DNA of 64,000 bases from Mesorhabditis belari (Eukaryota; Nematoda; Chromadorea; Rhabditida; Rhabditidae): the NCBI GenBank assembly GCA_958450365.1, contig CAUEEP010000755.1, positions 186,001-250,000 of the forward strand, given 5' to 3'. Positions 15,201 to 23,500 of this stretch are shown in pieces (position 1 is the stretch's first letter; the number at the start of each line of letters is the position of its first letter). The position numbers and the translations under genes are program-made. The notes under the pieces were generated by a model, which ran no database searches, was not told the origin of the DNA, and saw only the letters and a list, made by a program, of their open reading frames with translations.

Positions 15201-16595
15201 GGGAAAAGGATTGATTTATTTAGACTTTTATCAAGTTATTCAGATTCAGTGACTATTTATTTTTATTTATAGGAACTAAATAGTGACTATAAAGCAGCTT
15301 CCAAGGAACTTTAAAGGAGCTTTAAAGGAGCTTTATAGGAACTAAATAGGGACTATACAAGCTTCAAAGGAGCTTTAAAGGAGCTATAAAGGAGCTTTAT
15401 AGGAACTAAATAGTGACTATAAAGCAGCTTTCAAGGAGCTTTAAACGAGCTTTATTAAGTTATTTAGACTAATTTATTTAGACTTTTATTAACGGAAGAA
15501 TGTTTAGAAATGATTTAGGAAAATGGTGCTTTTGTTTATAAATGTTGTTTGTTGTTGCTGGAAAATTGTTTACGATTTCTGTTTAAGCAAAAAAGTGAAT
15601 TTCAATACGCGGAATGAAATTGAATTGTTTTCCATAAAATAATGGAATACAATACAAATTTTCTCATTATTTTCTTCAAAAAAGAATCTAATGAAGAATA
15701 AAAAGAATAAAAAGTAAGATGAAATTCCGAATCAATATAGCCGATTCTATAATTCTTGTAGTAGATTTCTCCCGTAGTTCATGAATTCATTTAAAATTGA
15801 TTTAAAATTAAATTAAGATCACTTTGACTTTGCCTTTTTGCCTAGTCAACGATTAAAGCAACTACCCGGAAAGTAAAAGATCGAGACTTCAATTCCCTCT
15901 CTATAAATCTGCTTTTTCTTGTCGATTTCTTTATTAAATACTGTAGTTTACCAGCTGAAGCTGCTAAACAAACCCTGTAATAAATCCCAACGGATCCTTC
16001 GTCAATTTTGTGAATTCCCGAGTAAATAGTGGCAATGAAGAGAATAAAGAAGCCGACCACTAACAGAAAGACTCCAAGCGTAATATGTTTTCGATTTTCC
16101 TTTAGAAAACCTAAAGATAAGCAAGTTTTTCCCTTTAGAACAATAGTTTGCCAAAAAGAGTGCGTTTACATCTTTGTTCTTTTTGCACTTTTCGCATGAA
16201 AACATACTCTTTTTAGTGCACTAAATTAGGTTAATTTTTGGAAATTGAGTGCACCAGAAAGGATGGGTTTCGCCTAAAACAAGAGGAAGAAATTGAAATT
16301 TTAATCAGAAGGAAATTGTTCGGAATAAGACCTAAGCCTAAACCTAAGCCTAAACCTGAGCCTAAGCCTAAGCCTAAGCCTAAGTCTAAGCCTGAGCCTA
16401 AGCCTAAGCCTAAGTCTAAGCCTGAGCCTAATCCTAAGCCAATGTACTAGATTCAGCGCGTTTACAGAAAACATTGAAGTTTAGCTGGTTTTAAACGTGA
16501 TTTTAGTGTTTTTAAACGTCTTTTTTCAAAGAAAACCAGCTCTAACTCAGTCCATTAGACTTCATGCGTTTACAAAGAAACTCACCGTTCTCCAT
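6294..16595 (-). CDS. erlin: Erlin-like SPFH-domain ER membrane protein, copy A
   Basis: Exons from 5' to 3' on the minus strand: 16586-16595, 15974-16110, 14386-14466, 11507-11674, 11395-11461, 7755-7900, 7568-7646, 7082-7186, 6964-7042, 6294-6402. Phases agree throughout; 320 codons run up to a GTGAGT donor at 6314, and reading through it adds VSRLNL and TAA, with AATAAA a few bases on. The start MENG is split by the first intron. One membrane anchor (about residues 14-33) is followed by [39 protein letters not shown] and the [20 protein letters not shown] signature of ERLIN1/2. Erlins form large ER-membrane rings that serve ER-associated degradation of the IP3 receptor and sterol control. 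A last exon like that of copy B was not found, so the C-terminus is uncertain. Introns are inflated by minisatellites, a Tigger and a mariner. Confidence 0.88.
6541..6915. mobile_element. Fold-back element in erlin A intron
   Basis: The ends GAAGCGTCGCGTT and AACGCGACGCTCC are inverted, as are CTTAGGTATCAAATTAAAG with its partner near 6820, and AACCAGTGCTTAGAAAAA with its partner near 6755. The whole about 375 bp can fold into one long hairpin. Related GTATCAAA-containing sequence occurs near 22680-22800 and 52480-52610. Confidence 0.75.
7221..7557. repeat. 6-bp minisatellite (AACAAG/AGCAAG/GACAAG) between 24-bp direct repeats
   Basis: The array at about 7247-7515 lies in erlin A intron 7. 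Identical 24-bp copies starting CGGAATCTTGTTTGAACAAT flank it at 7221-7244 and 7534-7557. The 100-residue ORFs on both strands ([20 protein letters not shown]) are repeat shadows. Confidence 0.92.
7975..8295. repeat. 6-bp minisatellite (GAGCAA / GAACAA)
   Basis: GAGCAAGAACAA-type hexamer array in erlin A intron 5, just upstream (in gene sense) of exon 6. It is related in sequence to the array at 7247-7515. Confidence 0.92.
8779..10992 (+). mobile_element. Complete Tigger/pogo-type DNA transposon, 2214 bp
   Basis: Terminal inverted repeats CAGTCGAACCTCTCTA and TAGAGAGGTTCGACTG mark the ends, with subterminal CCTCGATATAACGTAA repeats at both sides. TA is duplicated at 8777-8778 and 10993-10994, as expected for this superfamily. 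The element lies in erlin A intron 5, in the opposite sense to the host gene. Confidence 0.95.
9181..10797 (+). CDS. Tigger/pogo transposase (frameshifted near the N-terminus)
   Basis: An ATG at 9181 opens an HTH-type N-terminus; the frame shifts by one base in an A8 run at about 9225, and the main frame then continues to 10510. It shows a CENP-B-like HTH ([19 protein letters not shown]), a second DNA-binding helix region ([20 protein letters not shown]) and a DDE/D catalytic core with [21 protein letters not shown] and [13 protein letters not shown] donor at CTCAAG|GTACAG and an acceptor at 10551-10553 would join a second exon (10554-10797) that keeps the frame and ends at TGA. The C-terminus has acidic residues and QSRLTNFF, a match to the PCNA-binding PIP box. 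The frameshift would block activity unless it is an error in the homopolymer. Without splicing the protein ends at TAA (10510). Confidence 0.88.
11110..11392. repeat. 10-bp minisatellite (AAAAGCTAAG)
   Basis: About 28 units of AAAAGCTAAG with small variants in erlin A intron 5, ending two bases before the exon 5 donor region. Confidence 0.93.
11786..12227. repeat. Two 221-bp tandem units carrying foreign sequence between mariner ends
   Basis: The units are almost identical. The 169-bp non-mariner part is open on the minus strand for about 50 codons ([20 protein letters not shown] and onward), rich in Pro, Val and Ser, with no family I recognise. It may be captured host exon sequence, or a duplicated flank. 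Confidence 0.85.
12347..13305 (-). pseudogene. Mariner (DD34D) transposase, disrupted
   Basis: Starting from ATG at 13305 the protein has an HTH N-terminus, then an in-frame TAA at 13180-13182 just before [18 protein letters not shown]. The rest is intact through [11 protein letters not shown] (first Asp), [13 protein letters not shown] (second Asp) and [15 protein letters not shown] (third Asp, 34-residue spacing class). A one-base loss right after DYHLF shifts the frame; the C-terminal part resumes in another frame and ends at 12347. Two lesions make it inactive, though its ends look usable in trans. Confidence 0.92.
13815..14085. repeat. Minisatellite (GATCTTGATCTTGAAGCTCTA)
   Basis: Imperfect 24-bp units built from GATCTTGATCTTGAAGCTCTAGAT, in erlin A intron 3. 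Confidence 0.9.
14720..14885. repeat. Pyrimidine-rich microsatellite
   Basis: Repeats of CTTTCCTTCTTTCTTCTCCC in erlin A intron 2. Short copies recur at 17040-17090 and 17455-17500. Confidence 0.85.
15270..15460. repeat. Minisatellite (AGGAGCTTTAA)
   Basis: Irregular AGGAGCTTTAAAGGAGCTTTA and AGGAACTAAATAGTGACTAT units in erlin A intron 2. Confidence 0.8.
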
Positions 16596-17895
16596 TTGAA
16601 TATAAATTTAGATTAAAATTGAATAAAGAAAGAATAAAGAAGAATAAAAAAGTTTTCAAACAGACTTCTTTTATTTCTTTTATTTTTTTTTTATTGGGGA
16701 GTGGCCTTCAACCAGTTTAAAAAAGAGAATTTTTGTTTTCTTTTGCAAAAACGGAAAAAAAGATGAATTAAATCGATCTCTCGATTGGGAAATCGCAATG
16801 AAAATAAGAAAAAGGAAGGAAAAACTGAAAAAAGCGTCAATACCCTTTTACTCTTTGACAGATGACGCAGATAAAGGATGTTTTTGGAAAGAAAATTGTT
16901 AGGAATGAGTCAATAAAGTCCAGTTTCGACAGGAAATAGTTCTGAAAAGGATGAAAAGGAAACAATTACCCGGAAAGTAAAAGATCGAGAGTTCAATTCA
17001 GAATCAGTATAGCCGATTCGATAATTCTTGTAGTAGATTTCTCCTTGTCTTTCCTTCTTTCTTCTCCCCCTTGCCTTTCATTCTTTCTTCTTGAATTCAT
17101 TTAAAATTGATTTAAAATTAAATTAAGATCACTTTGACTTTGCCTTTTTGCCTAGTCAATGATTAAAGCAATTACCGGGAAAGTAAAAGATCGAGACTTT
17201 GTTTTTTCAATTCTCTCTCTATAAATCTGCTTTTTCGTGTCGATTTCTTTATTAAATACTGTAGTTTACCAGTTCAAGCTGCTAAACGAATCCTGTAATA
17301 AATCCCAACGGATTCTTTGTCGATTTTGTGAATTCCTGAGTAAATAATAAATATAGGATCACTAGAATCAATAAATCTTTCTTTCTTTCTTTATTCTTTC
17401 TTCCTTTAGCCGATTCCTAAAGCCGATTCGATAATTCTTGTAGTAGATTTCTCCTTGTCTTTCCTTCTTTCTTCTTCCCATTGTCTTTCCTTCTTTCTTC
17501 TTGAACTCATTTAAAATTGATTTAAAATGAAATTAAGATCACTTTGACTTTGCCTTTTTCCCTAGTCAATGATTAAAGCAATTACCGGGAAAGTAAAAGA
17601 TCGAGACTTCAATTCTTTCTCTATAAATCTGCTTTTTCTTGTCGATTTCTTTATTAAATACTGTATGTTTTCTTATGTAAAAACCGAAAAAGATCAATTA
17701 AATTAAATTAAATCGATCTCTCGATTGGGAAATCGCAATGAAAATAAGAAAAAGGAAGGAAAAATCGAAAAAAATCACCAATTCTCTTTTACTCTTTGAC
17801 AGATGACGCAGATAAAGGATATTTTTGGAAAGGAAATTGTTCGAAATGAGTCAATAAAGTCCAGTTTCGACAGGAAATAGCTCTGAAAAGGATCA
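15738..17895. repeat. Serial partial duplications of the erlin A 5' region
   Basis: A module with AATTCTTGTAGTAGATTTCT, TTAAGATCACTTTGACTTTG and the 3' end of exon 2 occurs at 15738-16040 (with real exon 2), at 17010-17345 (with a decayed exon 2 end at about 17280-17345) and at 17418-17665. A second module (TCGATCTCTCGATTGGGAAA ... TTGACAGATGACGCAGATAA) occurs at about 16733-16950 and 17690-17895. Confidence 0.85.
16326..16440. repeat. Interstitial telomere-like tract (GCCTAA)
   Basis: About 19 hexamers of CCTAAG/CCTAAA/CCTGAG. The main unit is the complement of TTAGGC, the telomere repeat of most nematodes. It lies in erlin A intron 1. Confidence 0.85.
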
Positions 17896-18268
17896 AATTC
17901 CTGAAATTATCGCCGAGTAATCGATTTTTGAAGAGTTTTCCGTAGAAATCAAATACAAAATCGATAGATCTAATAAAATGGAAATTTCCAATCGATTCCA
18001 CGACCCTGAAAACCTCTGAGTACAAATTTACAGCTGAATATCTTTTTTTGTGTCGTTGCAAAAGAGGAGATCTTTGAGTAAATGACTGGCAATGCGTTCT
18101 TTGTGCGGCCCGGTAATCGCTCACCGTCTGACACAAGCTGCCGATAGATACCTGGTTCTTTTCGGGATGCTCTAACCCTCAGCGACTCAAATTTCTCCAT
18201 TTTCCAACGTCACCATGCCCAGATTTTAATTTCTTTTGTGTTTTTCTTGATTTTCTGTCGTGTTTTTA

Positions 18269-18475
18269 TTTTAGTGATGGGCAGAAGGAGGAGCTTTCAG
18301 ACGTAGGAAAAGAAAAGGGAATGCTTGAAGCGATGAATCAAGATATCAAGCTGGAGACAGCTATCGAGAGCCAGGAAAATCGGCCGTTCACACCAATTGA
18401 TCAGTACCTATCTCGACGATCCAACGATCTTGTTTATTCGTATTCTTATGTAAATGCATCTGTTGATGTATTTAT
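18269..18475 (+). other. Possible orphan exon
   Basis: After an acceptor-like TTTTATTTTAG, the frame reads DGQKEELSDVGKEKGMLEAM and PFTPIDQYLSRRSNDLVYSY, without stops for about 65 codons and with non-repetitive, codon-like composition. No partner exon was found on the plus strand. It may be a leftover of a duplicated or transposed gene. Confidence 0.3.
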
Positions 18476-18499
18476 ATGTCGCAGCCGGTGAAAAATTTC

Positions 18500-18528
18500 A
18501 GCCGAAGAAGTCTCAGACTTCTTCGGCT
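18500..18528. other. Perfect 14-bp inverted repeat
   Basis: AGCCGAAGAAGTCT and its complement are separated by a single base. A hairpin of unknown role lies between the two erlin genes. TGTCGCAGCCG just before it resembles the Ginger-like terminus found at 50389. Confidence 0.7.
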
Positions 18529-19084
18529 AGCCGATTAAGTCTCAAAAATGAAATCTTGAGTTATGAATTGACCCAAGTCAATACCACAAACTCAATCTCT
18601 CTAAAAGGCGCTTAAAAGCTACAAACGCATTCTTTTGCATCCTTTTATAGCATCTACAAAGTAAAAGAGAAATCCTTATATAAATGATTGGCGAGATGTT
18701 CTTTGTGCGGTAGTCGCTCGCTGTCTGGCACAAGCAGATAGATAGTGGTTCCCTTTTCGAATCGTTTATATAAGCTTTGCTAAGAGAAGAAAAAAAGAAA
18801 ACGATAAAAGAGTTTGGATTCAAGAGGGATTTGATGAGTGCCGAAATTCAAGTCGGCCGGAACATTTGCTACAAACAATCTATCGTTTTCAATGATATCT
18901 TTTATGATATAATCAATTTTTGGCTTAAATTTGGTTTTCTTTTGGCGGATTCTTGTAGAAATTCTCATTGTGTAAAGCCAAAAACATGTGGGTTATGATC
19001 TGGGTCAAAAAAAAAGAAAATCCCTCCTCGCACTCAATCCTTTCATACCCGATTTGGCATGAACAGTACCGTGAACTAGACTTC

Positions 19085-19490
19085 GGAAAAAACAAAACTT
19101 AACCAAAACCAAAACTACCAAAACCAAAACCAAAACTAACCAAAACTCGCGAATATCTCGCGACTGGGAGGAGCTAGCGAAAATCTGTTTGCAGATTTGA
19201 AATCAGCATCCAAAAATCTATCCCATAGGCTATTTTTTGTTTCGAAATTTCGAGGTCGTGCTTTGGTCCTTTTTTCGGCCGCGAGATTTTGTGGAGTGAG
19301 AAAAAGTGAAAGGCTAATTTGCATTTTACATTAAAATTTGCATTTTGCAATTTTAAATTGACATTTTACAATTTTAAATTTACATGTTAATTTATATGCA
19401 AATTGAGTTTTGGTTTGTTTTGGTTTTGGTTTGTTTTAGTGTTTTGGTTTTGGTTTTGGTCTGTTTTGGTTTTGGTTTTGTTTGCCGAAC
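19085..19490. repeat. Inverted AACCAAAAC / GTTTTGGTT repeats around a unique core
   Basis: ACCAAAACCAAAACTAACCA-type repeats at about 19095-19145 face GTTTTGGTTTTGG repeats at about 19408-19485, enclosing about 260 bp. This is a fold-back layout. The minus-strand 62-codon ORF inside has no recognised motif. Confidence 0.7.
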
Positions 19491-20005
19491 TCTACCGTGA
19501 ACAGTACCGTGAACTCTACCGTGAACAGTACCGTGAACAGTACCGTGAACAGTACCGAACAGTACCGTGAACAGTACCGTGAACAGTACCGTGAACAGTA
19601 CCGTGAACTCTACCGTGAACAGTACCGTGAACAGTACCGAACAGTACCGTGACGTACCGTGAACAGTACCGAACAGTACCGTGAACAGTACCGTGAACAG
19701 TACCGAACAGTACCGTGAACAGTACCGTGAACAGTACCGAACAGTACCGGAACAGACCGGAACAGACCGTGAACTCTACCGGAACAGACCGGAAGACCGG
19801 AACTCTACCGTGAACGTACCGGAACGTACCGTGAACTCTACCGTGAACAGTACCGTGACGTACCGGAACTCTACCGTGAACAGTACCGTGAACAGTACCG
19901 TGAACTCTACCGTGAACAGTACCGTGAACAGTACCGTGAACAGTACCGTGAACAGTACCGTGAACAGTACCGTGAACAGTACCGTGAACAGTACCGAACA
20001 GTACC
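19490..20005. repeat. 12-bp minisatellite (ACCGTGAACAGT)
   Basis: About 42 units with deletions giving ACCGAACAGT variants. It lies between erlin A and erlin B. The same family recurs at 21990-22350 and 25510-25802. Confidence 0.95.
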
Positions 20006-20309
20006 GTATTTCTGTACTTAATGGTATGCTTTTTTGTGTGTGTGTAAAAACAGTAATTATATATTTATTTATATAAGCTTTATTTGGCACTATCAATCAA
20101 ATGAGATCACAAGCAAAGAGAAAAAATGCTGAAGAAGAGAATGGAAAAAAGTTTTCAAATTAATTCCAAGTCGAAAAATTCGCTTTTAAATGGCCAAAAA
20201 AAGATGAATCACAGGGAAAAACGAGGATTTTCATTTAAACAAAAAAAACAACAGATAAATTTGTATTAAAATAAGGAACTTTAAAAGTAAAATTGGCAAA
20301 GCTTTTTGC

Positions 20310-20525
20310 CAGAAAATGAAATGAAATAAAATGAAATAAAAGAAAAGAAAATGAAATGAAATAAAATGAAAGAAGAGAAAAGAAAATCCAATCAAATCCA
20401 ATCCAATCAAATCCAATCAAATCCAATCAAATCCAATCAAATCCAATCAAATCCAATCCAATCAAATCAAATCAAATCCAATCAAATCAAATCAAATCAA
20501 ATCCAATCAAATCAAATCTAATTTC
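20310..20525. repeat. Minisatellite (AATCCAATCA / AAATGAAATA)
   Basis: AATCCAATCAAATCCAATCA units directly follow erlin B's stop codon on the minus strand, i.e. in its 3' flank. Confidence 0.9.
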
Positions 20526-20528
20526 TTT

Positions 20529-23500
20529 CTAAAGTTTCTTATCATCTACAGAGTCGGTGAGTTGGAGAACTGTGGAGAGTTCACGACCGGAACGAGCTTC
20601 ACCCTAAAAACAAAGATAAGATTCTAAAGAATTCTAAGATTTCCAAAAAACCATCTAAAGTAAATGATAATTTTGAGAATTATTTAGTTTTCTAGCTGTT
20701 TTCTGGCTTTCTGGCTATGCCATGATAGCCAAGAAAGCAATTTGATTTTGATTTACTTGAATGAAAGCCTTTGGAATGCTGTCTCCATAGTAGATCTTGT
20801 TGTTCTCTTTGATTGCGTGAATGCGTTGCAATTCGATGTATTCTCTAAAAGTTGAAGAGATTATTTGAATAGAATTGGGTTTCCAGTTATCCCTGGAATA
20901 GAATAGGATTCCGAGTTTTGCCTTTCAAAAAACAAACTTCGTGAGCAATTTCTGATTCGCGTCAGCCTCTTTGGCGATTTTGTAGAACTCGGCGTCGGCG
21001 CGGTTTCGTTCCTTAGCTGAAGTAAATGATAATTTTGAGAATTATTTAGTTTTCTAGCTGTTTTCTAGCTGTTTTCTGGCTTTCTGGCTATGCCATGATG
21101 CCAACAAAGCAATTTGATTAGTCCTTAGCTAAAAATCGAGTTTAGACATTCCAGCTTATCTCTGAAATCAACTCTATACTATATATGAAGCAGGAGAGAC
21201 GTCTCTGTCTGTCTGTCTGTGGGCAAACGGAACGTTCCGTAATTACGTTTGCTCTATCGGCTAAAAGGCAAAGTATTCAGCTTTTACGCGTGATACTTTG
21301 CTCCCAGGGGTTTTCGACTATGGGGAATCTGCCATTTTTAAAAAGGGGTACAGGGCTTTACATGGGTTACGGTAGTTTTAGTCATTTGAATGAATCTGAA
21401 ATCAACTCAAAACTTCTTTCAACTTATTCATTTTCTTATACAAACCCAAATGAATCTCATCCTGAAGTCTGTTCACGGTTTTCTCCATTTCTTTCTCGGC
21501 AATCACTTGTTTATGCTTAACAGCAGCGACTTGAGCGTGTTTTTCGGCTTCTTAAATGAAATTTATAGTTTTATATATATATATATAAAGATATCTAAAG
21601 CTTTTTAATGACTTCACTCACCAATCAGCGCTCGTTTCCGATCCGTTTCCGCCTCTTTCTCAACGACTCTTTGATGCTCAATAGCAACGAGAAGTCTTGT
21701 CTAAATTCATAACAATATTTTCAATAATTAAGCATATTATCTAGTAATTAATAGCTACGGTCTTTTCCTTCAACTTTTACAGTACCTTTTCCGTTTCCAT
21801 TCTTTCATAGTTCTGGCGAATCGCGTCGGGGATTCTCGGTTTTGTGACACGAACCGATTGAACGAAAAGACCTGGAGCCATCACTTGAAGTTCCATTTGC
21901 AATGAATGCTTGAGATTTTCATCAATTTTGTCTAAATTGGTGGAATTTAAATAACCAAGTGACTGTAGCTTATCAAAGGATACTTTATAGGTGAACAGTA
22001 CCGTAAATAGTACCGTAAATAGTACCGAACAGTACCAAACAGTTCCGTGAACAGTACCGAACAGTACCGCACAGTACCGAACAGTTCCGTGAACAGTACC
22101 GAACAGTACCGAACAGTACCGAAAACAGTACCGTGAACAGTACCGAACAGTACCGAACAGTACCGAAAACAGTACCGTGAACAGTACCGTGAACAGTACC
22201 GTAAACAGTAGCGTAAACAGTAGCGTAAACAGTGCCGTAAACAGTACCGAACTGTGCCGTAAACAGTACCGAACAGTACCCAACAGTACCGAACAGTACC
22301 AAACAGTTCCGTGAACAGTACCGTGAACAGTACCGCAAACCGTACCGTTTGTCACTAGTAAAGAAAAGTACAGCTAAAGTTGACTTAAACCCTTTGGTTT
22401 CAAGATTTTCAAGAATTTCTATCTTGACTCACCGAAAAGATCGATGTAAACCTCTTGAATGGTGTGCTTGCTGCAGAATTGATTAATTTCGTGATGGACT
22501 TTTTGATGAATCAACGGTCTATCATAGTCAACTGTGTAGTTTTTGACAATTTCGTGAACTGAAAACAGGATTTGATTAGATTAGAAGAAAACTCACAAGA
22601 AATCACAAAAAGCAATTTGGCTTACCGTAAATACAAAATACTTAAATATCTAAAAGAACGCGACCCCCCTAATGGGCGTACAGACGCGTAGTCTAGCTTT
22701 GAAGGTCCCGTTCTCCGCGCTGCTTTAAGCTACAATATTCGTTTGGGTATCAAATGATAGCTCTTGAAATCTACTATTTTTTGATATCAAAATTTTCTTT
22801 GGGAGATATCTAGAAGCTGAGAAAACAATGATTTTCTGAAAAGAAGTTAGACTATTTGATTGTATTTGAGTATTTATCGTATATTATACTTTATTTTAAT
22901 GATTCTAAAATTCTTTTCTAAAAACAAGGAACATTGAGAACATTTCTAGATATCTGAATCTAAATCCAACTAAAGAAACACACCAAAAACCGGAGTTAAA
23001 CTTGAGGACTTGTAAGAGAAAAAGTTCTATCTAAAACGCTTACTTTTGCTCAAAGATATTCAAGCAAAAGGAAGCTTTCAATGCACCAGAAGGGATACGT
23101 TTACAAATTTCAGCACAAAGTACAAGCATTTCCAGCCAACCTTACCAGCATTTCGATTCAAAATGTTGACGACTTCAATGCGATCGAATTCAATCATCAC
23201 TCCTCCTTGAGTACCACAAGGCACATTTTGAATCTCATCAGTTTGAATGGTAATCTAGAAATAGTATTTAACTTTAAAAGCCTTTTTTGAGTTAATTATT
23301 GATCACTTTTGAATTTTTAAAATCTCTCTTTTCTTTCCGCTTATCAATCATTTTGTTTCCGCGATCAAAGTCTAGTTTTTCAATGAGATCATTGTTCAAT
23401 CATTGTTCAATGAGATCATTGTTCAATCATTGTTCAATGAGATCATTGTTCAATCATTGTTCAATGAGATCTTGTGTCTTAATCGATTTTGTAAACAATT

